From Chrysomallon squamiferum (lineage: Eukaryota; Mollusca; Gastropoda; Neomphalida; Peltospiridae): DNA of 64,000 nt. The DNA lies in NCBI GenBank assembly GCA_012295275.1, contig CM022668.1, positions 697,157 to 761,156 on the forward strand. Reading direction: 5' to 3'. This document shows, one piece after another, positions 11,624 through 41,178 of this stretch (within the stretch, counting starts at the first letter, position 1; every line of letters begins with the position of its first letter). The notes under the pieces are model-generated. The model ran no database searches and was not told the origin of the DNA. It saw only the letters and a program-made list of their open reading frames with translations. The position numbers and the translations under genes are program-made.

Positions 11624-12892
11624 GTGGAGCAGCGTGATAAAACTGGACTTACTTAAAAATTAAACTGTAGTTGATCCGTTCATGCTTTTCCCGTTCCAAA
11701 ATTTCCTTTACCTCTGTTTAACGTCACCCAGGCAGCGGCAGAAGCGGTTTACTATTTAATGTTACATTAACATTTTATTTATTTATGTATTTTTTTACCT
11801 TCGATTGAGCTAGCAAATATATAAATATATATCATTTTAATTCTTGCATAAAAACAAATGTATTTATAATTAATATGTATATATGTATGAGTGTATGTGT
11901 GTGTATATATTGATTTTTGTCGTAATTTATAAGTTTTATCATTGAATAATTTTTATAATGAATTTTATCATCTAGTCTTTGATAACCACTCATCACAAGG
12001 CTTTTGTTGTTTCTTTGATTAATTCTTCTCTTTCTGCTAACCATTACTTGCTAAATGTAATGCTTTATTACATATTTAACTCTCTCTTTTTTTTAACCAA
12101 AACAAATAGCAAGGAATAAAATCAGTTAAACAATAAAATAAATCACAAATAATCTTTAGATTTCGATTATGTAAAAATATTCATAATTTTCTCTACATGA
12201 CAAATTCGCTTTTTATGTAAATGAGAATTATCTCCCTTTAGGAAATGTCGAAGCTAGAAAGTAAAATAACGTAGTATTCAGTTGATAACATACGATACGT
12301 ATAACGATTTTGTTACATGAACAATGATACGACACCATGTATTCTGTTTACTAGACTGACAAAAGCGCCGGCACGAATCCCAATGTCTGTCTGTTTCAGT
12401 GCCCACTCTTCTGTTTCCGCTACAAAAGCCTTGTGATGAGTGGTTTTCAAAGACTAGATTATGTATTTCCGAAATATATTCTGTTCTGTTTGTTGACAGC
12501 AGCTTATACATGTAATTAACATAACATAATCATTCTGTCGAATTCATTCATTCATAAAATATGTATTCAATGATAAAATTCTTATAAATTACGACAAAAA
12601 TCAATATATACATACACATACACTCATACATATATACATATTAATTATAAATACATTTGTTTTACTATGCAAGAATTAAAATGATATATATTTATATATT
12701 TGCTAGCTCAATCGAAGGTAAAAAAATACATAAATAAATAAAATGTTAATGTAACATTAAATAGTAAACCGCTTCTGCCGCTGCCTGGGTGACGTTAAAC
12801 AGAGGTAAAGGAAATTTTGGAACGGGAAAAGCATGAACGAATCAACTACAGTTTAATTTTTAAGTAAGTCCAGTTTTATCACGCTGCTCCAC

Positions 12893-12958
<66 letters not shown>
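11551..12958. repeat. Large inverted duplication bounded by (CT)n and (GA)n
   Basis: The left arm runs from the (CT)n at 11551-11619 to about 12006. The right arm, about 12423 to 12958, is its reverse complement and ends in (GA)n. Both arms contain the gagcagcgtgataaaactgg segment, the gcagcggcagaagcggttta segment and the cactcatcacaaggctttt end. The right arm has about 80 extra bases near 12460-12540. The spacer is about 416 bp. Confidence 0.88.
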
Positions 12959-12961
<3 letters not shown>

Positions 12962-12964
12962 AAA

Positions 12965-13125
12965 GATTGTTGTTTCTTTGATTAATTCTTCTCTTTCTGC
13001 TAACCATTACTTGCTAAATGTAATGCTTTATTACATATTTAACTCTCATTTTTTGAAACCAAAACAAATAGCAAGGAATACAATCAGTTAAACAATAAAA
13101 TAAATCACAAATAATCTTGATGTCA
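12965..13125 (+). repeat. Direct copy of the spacer of the inverted duplication
   Basis: This stretch repeats about 12003-12163 in the same orientation (ttgtttctttgattaattct onward) with few changes. It follows immediately after the right arm, so the order is arm, spacer, inverted arm, spacer copy. Confidence 0.85.
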
Positions 13126-13740
13126 TTATTTCGTAATATTTTTGTAAATACTGCAACGACAGTTAAGTAAAGATAACAGAGAGACGTTACCAAAATTAGC
13201 TGTTCACCGACAGTATCGATTTGCATGAGATATCCCAGATTTCAATGTGATGCGCCATCTTGATACACTACATAGTATTGGTTAACATCAGAAACAACAA
13301 AAATTCCGAGTTTGTGGCATTCATTCTACCATTTATATCCAAGACTTGAAATATTTGTTTAACAATATTTATTGTCGTAAAGGTCGATAATAAATATTAT
13401 ATTTTAACAGCCAGTTCAGCGAATGACGCATTTATTTCATCAGTTAACCCGTCTACCAGTAGATACTGTTTGCAATAAAGAAAACCACGTTTTAAGAACT
13501 AGAAATTTCTTAATATCAGTATTTTTATAACTATTCCTATTATTATTTCTTAATATTAGAGATAAACAATCAAAGAAGTAAATAAATTAATAAAAATATG
13601 TAAATAAATAAATATTATTTGCGATCGATTAGTAATATTATTTAAGTATTTAAACGCTTCAAACAATAATACTAGTTCATCTGCTATACTATATTGTACT
13701 AAATTAAACTATACTATACCATACCATAATATAATATACT

Positions 13741-14819
13741 TGTCAGGATGACTAGTCTGAATGTACTAATACCTAAAATTTGTCTCGTCCCGTCTAAAGG
13801 ATGACAGATTATAATAGCGTCACGTGACAAGTTAATAATTATCTGAGACAGCTTAAGCTACCAAATGACTATTCTGTATCCACTAGAGAACAATAACACA
13901 GACACGAATTCAGTATGGATAATTGTTTTATATATAAAAATTTAAGGATGTATATATATATGTAGTTTGCACAAATTAACCCTAAAGGGTAATATATAGT
14001 TATATAGTTAAATCGTGCGATTCGACGATAGGTTATCAAAGCAAACAGTGTTGACAAATAATACAAAACTAATTCAGACCAGTTGGTTACTTGATCGTTC
14101 TAAATACTCTTTTTAATTATTAAAATACATTAAGTGGGTTAACCTTAAATGTACCACAGAATATCATCATAAAAATTCAACAGTAATAGATTTAGCTATC
14201 TTAAATTATTCAATATGTATGTTACATATACAAAACATTAAAACATATTTACCATTGTCTGCGTTTTCCTTTGTCTTGTACAGACGGCGCACAGACAAAG
14301 ACTCTCAAGAAGGGCACCGATCAAAGAGATCCCGTTCAAAACGCGTGCCGCTACTCATATACCGATCGCTCGGGTGTTCAGTCTACACCTCTGCAGACAG
14401 CCTTTCTGAATTTACTTTGCAACTTTTAATGCCAATTTTGAGTTTGTTAAACCTCAGTGTTTCCTAGTTTATTAAATAACGAAATTTCCCCTAATTATAT
14501 AATACAGCTTCTAAAGAGACCTGTACATCTGCATACGCTCTGCTCTTTAGTTTTTGTGTATTTAGCCCCATTTTCTGTCATTAATTAGATAAACGGTTAA
14601 GACCTGTACAAATATAAATTATAAACAGGATTATACAAGATAGCTAAATAAATATTAACGTAATATAATAAGATATTTAAGATAACAGGTAGCAGACATT
14701 CTGCTTTACCTGGATATATAAAAATGAAGATTTTGTGAATATTCTATAATTCACTACAAAGAAAACCAAATTACAATTAAAAAGGTCTTGCAAAGAGGCA
14801 CTAATGAGGTTCCATCACA
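13741..14819 (-). mobile_element. Solo LTR of an LTR retrotransposon (minus orientation)
   Basis: Read on the minus strand it starts TGTGATGGAACC and ends CATCCTGACA, so it has the TG...CA ends of an LTR. It is flanked by identical 5-bp sequences ATACT at 13736-13740 and 14820-14824, a target site duplication. A related copy lies in + orientation at 54308-55289. No internal coding region adjoins it, so it is a solo LTR. Length 1079 bp. Confidence 0.8.
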
Positions 14820-14824
14820 ATACT

Positions 14825-16342
14825 ATACGATATTGTCTTAATGTTCTCACATAGTTTCAGCAGACATTATCTACTTTATAGGGTTTATAATCCTCCAAAA
14901 TGAGATTAATTATTTATAATTTTATATACACTGTAAACCATAATTATACACAGACCTACTTCTTGTATTTTTGGTGCCAATATAAAATTCCTTTTAACTT
15001 TGTAAGGTAAAAAAGAAATAGGTGAAAAGAAGGATTGAAAGAAAAAGAAAATCATTTTAACCAGAACATATTGACGGTTGAGCGATGCTCCAGCCGTGAC
15101 CTCAAATCAATGTGATACATGGCAAAAGGTCAAAACAACATGTAAACAACTACTGCGCATGTCAGAACCCCCACGCGCATTAACTGGGTCACAAATAGGC
15201 CTGCATCGAGGTCACAGCGCATTGTCCTGGCTTGAGACCGTGTAGTTCCGATATATCAGCGTGTTAAAAGCGTGTTGATCTGGTCTGAAATAATGGCTCA
15301 TGCAGGAGGACGATTACACGTGTTGGCATAAACAAGTGTTGAGAGGGTCAGAGAATGACTTAATTATTTCAGAGTAAACAGTCATTAGCCCAGTGAAACT
15401 GCAAATCAGACACACACAGACTGACTGAGACACATGTACGAACGTATCAACACTCACCCTCAGAATTTCACGCAGATATACATTTATCAGCAACCAGTCC
15501 TCACTGATTGTCTGTGTCTTTACCACAGCACACGCGCCCCCACATGCATGCATACACCCACGTAAATTATAGATAGATAGATAAATAGAGTATATGTAGA
15601 TCCACACACAAATACATGCATGTGTGTGCATGTGTGTAAAATACATAAACGATCACGAAAACATACGTTGATACGAACGTACAAACATACAAACATATAC
15701 ATATAACGTACGCACGTACGTACATACAAACATGCATCTGTTACTAATTATTATGATTAAATACTAGTTTTTCAATGTCTTCATTATTTGTAAAGGATTT
15801 AATATTGATTAATTAATATGCAGCTAATTATCTTAATTTATATTATTTATTTATTTATTAAATTTTATTTTGTAATATAAATCTATATCAATCAATTATC
15901 TATGTATGTATGTATGTATGTATACGTATAAAATTATTTAACTTCTGTTCTCATAAAGTCTCTTTTTATCTCGTTGATTCAGCCATCTACTGCCATCAGT
16001 TCGCAATATGCACATGCGTACTGGTCATCGGTAAGTTCAACAAGGGGCCAACAGCTTTTGTGCTTCGGATACGCTTGGGTATGAAAGATTTTATTTTAAT
16101 AAATAAATACTTAACATCTCAGTGAAATTCTAAAAATATCAGCAGAAGTACGCACTTACTGAAACACACCAGTAATTACACTTTACTTCTTTTGAATGCT
16201 GCATAATTTATTATTATTGTGCTTCTTGTTGTTTTACTGCCGCTACTACTATTATTACTATTTACTATTAGTACTAATGTTACTATTACTACTAATACTG
16301 CTACTACTATTACTATTAACACGGTAACAACCACCACAACTA

Positions 16343-16379
<37 letters not shown>

Positions 16380-17300
16380 TTAAATTAATATTTTTATAAT
16401 TATGTTTATACCGATTTGTACATATGGCTGTATTGTTTTTACCTTTTACATTTTGGGTGATGGGACATGTCGCGATCTTACAAACTTTCAGTGATAATCT
16501 AAGAAAATATGCCCCATTCACTCATTCCTATTTTTATTTTATGTTTTTTCTTTTTATTTTATTATTATTTTTTTTAATTTTATTTTTAATTTATTTATTA
16601 ATAGTATTAGTATTATTTATTTATTTATTTATTTATTTACTTATTTATTAACTATGTGGGTTTCTTTTCTTTTTTTTTTTTTTTTTTTTTTTTTTTTCTT
16701 CTTGTTTATATAGTTATTTATTTATTTTCGAATTCCGATCTTATTGTGGAACCAGTTTCCCTTTCTGTTCCTCGTGAGTTCAAGGACGTAAACATGGACA
16801 CTGGACATCAAAACAACTTGATACGGGCGCAGTTTAGCTGGAAACTGTACCACGGCTCATGAATATTAATTAGGCCACGTCACTATTGGTGTGGCAGTGG
16901 TGTTGATGAACACGGATTTAAAGAGGTCAGCTTAGGCAGTCGTGTACAACTGTATCGTTGATTTACTCTCTCTACGTGCACTGAACTTATCAACTATATT
17001 TTTTAGGTACAAATACCAATTTTATTCGAAACTGTTTTGTCGAGACAATAAAGACATGTTACCTTCACAAATTAGAAATCATTATTTTACTCGTATGCAT
17101 TCATGTATTTATGTATGTATGTATGTATGTATGTATGTATGCAAGTTTGTATGATGTATATTTGTATGTATGTAAAGATACATCTACAAACGCATAAATA
17201 TACACATTCATACAGATGAAAGACAAATCTATACATGTAATTTTGAATGTATTGATTCCTCCCACTGCAGTAGATAAGCAATGTCAAACATTATTACGAC
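14825..17300. other. Noncoding with a nuclear-receptor half-site cluster
   Basis: No exon is supported. Four AGGTCA/GGGTCA-type half-sites fall within 118 bp: TGACCT 15097-15102, AGGTCA 15127-15132, GGGTCA 15186-15191 and AGGTCA 15209-15214, in a locally GC-richer stretch. Tetranucleotide runs (GTAT)n and long T/TTA tracts fill the rest. Confidence 0.45.
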
Positions 17301-17313
17301 AAGTGGCAACCCG

Positions 17314-17430
17314 TGACGTCATTTATTGTTAACCGGACAGGTGTTGGTAACTGTATGATGTTAACGAGTATAAAAGGGAATCGTTCTGTCGTGAATTCAA
17401 ACAGGAATTTTCCATAGTTTAGATGATCAG
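17314..17430 (+). promoter_or_regulatory. Candidate core promoter: CRE plus TATA box
   Basis: A perfect CRE TGACGTCA at 17314-17321 is followed by TATAAAAG at 17369-17376, which would place a start near 17395-17405. A donor-like cag|GTAATT lies at about 17431. No coding sequence is recognised directly downstream. It could be an upstream promoter of E75, a noncoding transcript, or chance. Confidence 0.35.
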
Positions 17431-17731
17431 GTAATTGTGGTTAAATATAGTTCATTTGAATATCATCGATAATAAGGTAAAAACTTCATTTTCCTGAGAG
17501 GCATGACAGATAGACAGACACCAACATGTGTATGTTTAAATAAATAAATATAGTACAGATAAATAGATATAGATAAATAGAAAAGAATAGATGGAAATGA
17601 AGAAAAAAAATAACGTAGATAAGTTGACAGCAGAGAGAGGGGATGGATGGATAGAAGATAGACAGGCAGACATACACAGACAGACAGACATATAGATAGA
17701 TGGGTAGTTACACAGAGAGATAAACAGAATG

Positions 17732-17732
<1 letters not shown>

Positions 17733-17775
<43 letters not shown>
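17733..17775 (+). repeat. (CA)n microsatellite
   Basis: A CA run that follows about 200 bp of imperfect (GATA/GACA)-type repeats. Confidence 0.95.
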
Positions 17776-17778
<3 letters not shown>

Positions 17779-20700
17779 TCACGCTTGTTATAGTAGTTCT
17801 TGATTTAAAGTTATGGTGTGATAAGACGTATGATCAATAAAAACGAAAGTGTAATAATGAACAATATCCCCGTCCAACCCATTTCTGTTAAATATTAATT
17901 TATAGAACATTCCAACAATGTGCACTGTAATTTTTTTCATTTCTCTGCCTACTTACATACGGGTACCTGCAGTCAGAGAACGATGCGATTGCGGTCAATC
18001 AAAGTGTTGTTGTGGCCGAATTACAGAATGACCGGTGCTGACCTGCGCCAGTTTAACTTGTTGAAGAGAGAGCGCGGACTGACGGATGCCGTGACTTACA
18101 TAACTGTGTGACAAAGCGAAGTACTGACTGAGTTAAGCTGTTTATTCTTGTCATCTCTGCTTTGTCTTATCATTTCAGTGTGAGGGGGTGTCTCATATAC
18201 AGCCATCTTCTTTATTACAATTCATTATCACGAAAATATGTTTTTATTTAAAATATGTAAATAACAAAAAAACAATAACACACCAAAAAACACTCAAACA
18301 CACACATATATATATATATATATATGTATGTGCGTGTGTGTATTTATATTTCTATATGAGATAAAACGTTTTCTTATATCCTGTTGCATTAAAGTATAAT
18401 CTATGGTGATACGAGGAAATGGTCTAATAAAGCTATTTATGCTTTTTATTTTTATTTTCGGCGACCTGCCATTATTTATTTATTTATTCATTTATTTAAT
18501 TATTGTTGATTTTTTTAACCACATTTGTACGAGAAACTTGTTGCTGTAAAAGTTGGCTTTTATGTGTTCTCTTAACAATGCTCTTGAGTTAAAACTTCCA
18601 TGAAAATAAACTTTTATAGCTTCCTGTATATAGATGTAAGGAAAAATATTAGGTTTGTCTTGTACATTTATGCTTTTAAAGTGTCAATTATCCGTCATTA
18701 TCTTAGTCAAAATAATTTCTGTTAATGAGCGCGTTTATTAATATGCTAATATAAATTAAAAAAATTAGATTATTGTTACTTATACAAATACCCTTAATCA
18801 TACATTATAACTAAACACTTCTACACTGTTACTATTTTCCTGACAAGTGAAGAGACATAGATTTACTTAATCCGTGTACACGATGACGTCGCGACTATGA
18901 ATGAAATAGTTGCAACCAAAATTATTTTAGATGTTCTGTTAATTTGTTTTTAATAAGTTTAAGTTGTGGGGAAGGGGAATAATAAAATAAAACAATAACG
19001 CGGAAGATTCAAACTATATTCAAACCGTTCCTTCATATAACAAATCAAACATAGATAATTTATGTAAACATCTGTCCTAGTTCATTTTGGTCTGTCTATT
19101 TTACCTGGTAATAAATAAATAAGAATTTGCTGTGTATGAGCCATTTGGCCCAATGCCCTAGCACGACCTGTCCTTGCTTTCGTTCCAGTCCGCCTCGTGC
19201 TGTTTGGCGGACAGTTAGTTGTAGTCCTCGGAAAACGTCGTTTGAATGAAATCAGCGTAGTGAAACAAACACGTTAGACCTAACACTGTTAGCACTTCTT
19301 GGTGTCCTGAACTATGTTTTTTTTTTGTTTTCTGATATTGTTGTCCACGTTGTTAACCACGTTGGGCAAAAGAAAATTATTTCTGGTTTTTTTGCATTGC
19401 TGATAATTTAATAAAACAATAAGAATTTTTCTACTCACATATATACGCGTAGATAGCAATAGGCGTCCATGCATTCTTTATGCAGGCCTGTACGCAGAAC
19501 TTTATTTAGAGAGGTATAAGTTGTTAGCAGGGTTCCACCAATGAAAATTTTTAAAAGCTAGAATGCAGAAGATGCTTTTCCTTCATTCTGGGATGTAAAT
19601 TGGCAAGGGAAATAATTAAGTTGGTGTATATCAGAACGAATCAGCGGTTAAATTAACGACATTGGTTAACTACATATTATGACTTTGGACCCGCCATAAC
19701 TGCAAAAACTTCATACAGGAGCGGATCTATTGTGAACTTAATAAGCTTAAACTTCAGTGCCCGTAAACCAAAAGGTTCACAGAAGCGAATTCAATTCACT
19801 TAAAACTTTTAATCCAAATCTGTCACGGTTAAATTGTTAAAAAACGTATGATGATCTGTCCTGGATCAACCCTATGAAGACGTTGACAGTGGTTACTCAG
19901 GCCTGGTTGATGCTTGCAAAGGGCCCCAAAACAGTTCAAGTTTCATGGCCCTAAAACTGTAGGCCCGCCACTGCCAGTCGGAAAGTTTTTAATTTTTGAT
20001 TATTTTGTTTTTACACATTCTCGGGCGGACCTCGGCAGACTCTGGGGGTGCATACGCACCTCTGCCACACCCTTGCGTACTACCTCGTGCATAAGAACGA
20101 GCATCATAATAATGTGAATATTTAGTGTTTTGTTATGAGCAAATATTATTTAACATTTATTATTAATAGTAACGATTACTTAAATCTTTATTATTAACAA
20201 AGATTGTTTAGTTGTTTATTAGCAGCAAAGATAGCTTAGTTTCTAATTAGTAACATTTTTACTATTAACAGATAAAACAGATACATCTTAAATATACAAA
20301 ATGCATAAAAAAACTATATGAAAGATGTGTGATGAACACGGCGACATCAGCGGAAACGTTTCAGTCGACAATCTGAGATCAATACAAACATTCGAGAGAA
20401 AACCACGAGTATACGATAGTAATGTGGCTGATTGCATAAATTAAACTCTGCCTGAACTGGAGAAATATTGATTCTTTAATGAACGAGCAGGCTGCTTTCA
20501 AATACATTGTTGACATGCTTTTAGTTAATAGAGATGCGGCGATTGCTTGATAAAATGAATTTCATTCAGTGTCGTCATTTATCGATATGTCGACATAATA
20601 AAGGACAAATCTATTTTATTGCTCTGTATGTATATTTTATGTATGTGTAAATTTTTATATGCAGATATGTGTCCGTATATGCATATGTTATATATGTTTT

Positions 20701-20848
20701 TAATACATATGTATTTCTTTACAATGCCAACAATTTAATGGATAATATATTATATTTATAATGGTGAAAAATTAATAAAAGTAAATGTCGGTCTGACTGT
20801 TTCTCTGCAAAACCTGATAGCTGTGTCATAGTCACCAAACGAACAATT

Positions 20849-20850
<2 letters not shown>
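17776..20850. other. Noncoding, nothing recognised
   Basis: I find no exon or repeat family that I can name. A GC-richer patch at about 17,960-18,110 has a short open frame and another lies at about 19,140-19,260, but neither has a recognisable domain or clear splice context. Confidence 0.4.

Positions 20851-20924
<74 letters not shown>
20851..20924 (+). repeat. (CT)n microsatellite
   Basis: An uninterrupted CT run. A shorter one lies at about 21947-21970. Confidence 0.95.
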
Positions 20925-20927
<3 letters not shown>

Positions 20928-21236
20928 CATACTCACATACTGGTGAGCTTATACGTATAAATACATATGCACACACAGAACACTAGCAGAAAGTATATGT
21001 AGTTTCTTTTGTTGTTTTTTTTATTTTTTCGTCGGAAAGGCTCGCAGGATATTCGAACAAGCCGAATCTTTCGAATGAGGAATATCATTTAAAATAACAG
21101 AAACAACAAACTGTTTACGAGACCATCTTTTCAGAACAAGATATACATTTTGTCTCCATGACAACAAGAAGCTAACTGTTAGATTGCCTGACATTTGTAT
21201 CTTTATTGATCTACATGTAGTAATATTCCTATTTAT

Positions 21237-21556
21237 TTCAAAATACACATCGCAATATTCACATTCTCTTATCTGTTAAAAATACACATAGCAAAATTCA
21301 CATATATCCATGTTCACTGATGTGTTAAAAAACCACATATCAAGATCCACATTTGTCCATCGTCACTGATACGCTAAAAACACATATATCAAGATCCACA
21401 TTTGTCTATGGTCACTGATATGTTAAAAATATACATATAAAGATTCACATGTGTCTAACTTCACTAATCTGTTAAAAATATACATATAAAGATTCACATT
21501 TGTCTATGTTCACTGATGTGTTAAAAACACACATATCAAAATTCACATTTGTCTAC
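21237..21556 (+). repeat. 49-bp minisatellite, about six copies
   Basis: The unit is roughly gttaaaaatacacatatcaa, then gattcacatttgtctatgtt and cactgatgt, with visible divergence between copies. Confidence 0.85.
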
Positions 21557-22299
21557 AACTTAAATCTATATGCGATTTTATTCAGCTTCATATCTCAGAT
21601 TTAAATTTTTTATTTAAGTTTTTGTGGTAAATATTTTAACGAGATTTGTGCAATGTTATTTTCGCTGACTGCTTATGGAATTATGATTACAGTAAAATTT
21701 GCTAACAATTATATATCCTTTCCTGCCTGTTTTTCCACTGTTGTTTACAAAGAATTCCAATAAAAGTAATAAAATTTATAAATAGACATTGTTGTATAAT
21801 TGTTAAAAACTGCAAATCTGTATTAATAATTTCGATGTTCTTTGAATTATACACACATATTCTAAATTAATGTGGTCTGACAGAGAAACTGAAAATTAAT
21901 CTTTATTTTATTTTTAAATGTTTACTATTAAATTTGTTTCACACCTCTCTCTCTCTCTCTCTCTCTCTCTGTAGCGAGACACGACAAACTAAGCAAGGTT
22001 TTACCCCGGATCTGCAGTATGAACTCTGTGAGTACTGTGTGTACACCCAATCTATTTTTAGTTGTTTACAAGTTTCTGAATGCCGCATATTTTCTTAGGT
22101 TGCCGGCCTTACATGGCAGTAACGGTACTTATGATTGGTCGAATATAATTGACCTACATAGGGCCTCGATCAGTGAACTAATACTTTTTATTCACAACAG
22201 AACATTATTAGTCCGTGTAATGAATTACTAATCATTCTGTACCTTTCCTTTTACCAAAGGAAAAAGAACGAATATGTTAGGATGCCTCTGATTATGTAA

Positions 22300-22902
22300 T
22301 ATGGGTACCAATTCTTTGAATAAGTTTTATAAATGAACAGCCAATGAAAATGCGGGACCTTGCGCTCGTATGTGGGTCATAGTTTGACGAGAATGTATGT
22401 CAGTCTGTCATTCAGAGTTCACGAGAGTAGTTACAATGTCCTCTCTCCCACTCGTTCGTATCTAGTCGTCTTGTAAATATGGACCCGTCACAGCACGTTA
22501 GTTTGTTTAGACTATTCTAGCAAAGAAGAAGAAAAGAGCTGGTTGTTTCTGAAAGATCCGACAAGCAGTGGGGTTCGTTACATGGAACTGAAAGTTGAAT
22601 GAGTCAGTCTAGGAGGACTATTTTACCGGACGCCGGCGCCGTGTTTCCCCCGGCTTAGCAATTGGAAACTTTTTTTCTAGAGTGGTTTTCTTTGATGAAA
22701 ATTACGATTACCTAATTCAAGTGTAAACTTTAGTAGTTTACAGGATGTTGTTTTAAATGAATTATGACTTTACAAGAAGAATTCGAACCGAAAAACGTTA
22801 TGAATTGGTAAATTGGCGTCGTAGCGGAGACGAAACTTAATAGAAAACTTCCTGTTTTAAACAAGCTGAAGAACATTTCCCAGACTTGACTGCCACTTTA
22901 TT
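22300..22902 (+). promoter_or_regulatory. E75 promoter and 5' UTR region
   Basis: This stretch is richer in CpG and G+C than its surroundings, contains a CCAAT motif near 22332, and runs directly into the first coding exon at 22903. No TATA box is obvious. The transcription start cannot be fixed from sequence alone. Confidence 0.5.
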
Positions 22903-39240
<16,338 letters not shown>

Positions 39241-40864
39241 AAACTTTGCTACTTCTTTTTTGTTCTGTGAATGGGATTGAGTCTCATAGAAAAACTTATT
39301 GTGCTGCCCTCAAAACAGAGACGTAAATAAATAAAACTGATTCAAAATAATAATGTCTCTTTGCAAAGACGATAAAGTTTATTTTTAAAGTGCAATTTTT
39401 GTAATACTTTTTTGTTTTGGGGTTTTTTTTGGCTTGGAAGGTAAATGTTTGTGAATTATTTTCACACAGAAATGTTATTTTGCATATGCAAAGAGGTAAC
39501 ATTATTTATTGTGCAGTGGGGTAACATTTCTTTGCAGGTGAGATAAATTAGTGCATAATTGTGAAGTAGGTAACTGTTGAGGTTACTGTTATTATTTAAG
39601 ATGGTGTAAGGATGAAAATCAAACAGAAATAATCAGAACTACAAAACTAGGAGCCAGAATAGTCCTTGCTTTACATTTAATATATTTAATTTATTTGCTT
39701 TTCTTTTCTGTGTTGTTTGAATATTGTGATGAAAGATAATATTTACATCATTAAGCAGATAAAATTTGCTGAAATGTATCACTGTATCTATAGGAATGAG
39801 AAATCCAAATACAGCAAATGTCAAAACATGGCAACTTGATGAACTGTCATTCAGTTTGCATTATTTATTTATTTATTTTTTATTTTTTTATTTTGAATTT
39901 TTTTTAAATTATTAATATTATTATTAGTTAAAATGGAAAAAGATGAAAAAATATATTAAATAGTAACAAAATGTATTGATTATTAATAAAAAAAAATATT
40001 AATAATTATTTATATTAATTTAGTTCTTTTTTTTCAATGAACGAAAATAGTGTTATTTATTTAGATTCAAGCTGCCAAATGTATTGAAATTATAATATGT
40101 GTTTCTCACTTGAAATCTTATTTTATTTTATTTTATTTTATTTATTTATTTTCTCAAAGAGATATTAATAAAAGCAATCAGAATTTTAGGTTATGTAACT
40201 TTCTTTTATAAAACATCTATAATTTGGGCAAACGGCATTAATGGTTATGCAGGTTTGCATATTTATTTGTTTGTTTGTTTGTTTGTTAAAATTTGTAGAC
40301 TTTGTCAAAAGATAATGAAACATTTAAAATTGTAAAAATAAAGTTAATTATTTCATTTAAATTAAAATCTTGAATAAAGAATAAATATTTGTTGGTTTAT
40401 AAAACAAGTTACAGGTATTTTCGTTGTAAAGGATTTGAGTAGGTTTAACACAATATATAAAATAAACTTGTTCATGGAACAACATTTGAATATCCAGGAG
40501 CTGATATTAGAAATAGCATTGGACCAATGTTCAGCTGTTTCTAACAAACCATGGAGGTATGTCTGTAGAACTTTATATTATAAAATTTGTTAGTATTAAA
40601 ACTACACAGACACACATAAAATAAATTAATTAATTGTTTTGATTGTAATTATGTTAATAATGTATTTTGAATGCATGGAGATGCATATATTATATGGGTG
40701 TCAGTATTTGGTGTATGTTAAAGTAAGGATGTAATGTGTATTATTAAATATAAATGATTTGTGTTATATTGTAAGTACGTAATGTGGTAATGTATGTATG
40801 TGGTGTATGTTATGTACATATGAAGTATGTGATATGAAGAATTTTCTGTGTAATAATGTAATAA

Positions 40865-41178
40865 TGAGTAAACATGAGTATATTATGTGAGTAAATAATG
40901 TATGCTGTATGAGTAAACATGAGTATATTATGTGAGTAAATAGTGTATGCTGTATGAGTAAACATGAGTATATTATGTGAGTAAATAGTGTATGCTGTAT
41001 GAGTAAACATGAGTATATTATGTGAGTAAATAGTGTATGCTGTATGAGTAAACTATGAGTATATTATGTGAGTAAATAGTGTATGCTGTATGAGTAAACA
41101 TGAGTATATTATGTGAGTAAATAGTGTATGCTGTATGAGTAAACATGAGTATATTATGTGAGTAAATAGTGTATGCTG
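40865..41178 (+). repeat. 45-bp minisatellite, about seven copies
   Basis: The unit is gagtaaacatgagtatatta, then tgtgagtaaatagtgtatgc and tgtat, nearly identical between copies, with decayed copies to about 41260. Confidence 0.92.

Noticed and set aside
17463-17775. Minus-strand Cys/Val-rich open frames
   Set aside because: They are translations of the (CA)n and GATA/GACA-type repeats.
17920-18111. Small open frame ending RQFNLLKRERGLTDAVTYITV
   Set aside because: The GC-rich patch is suggestive, but no splice sites or homologous domain could be recognised.
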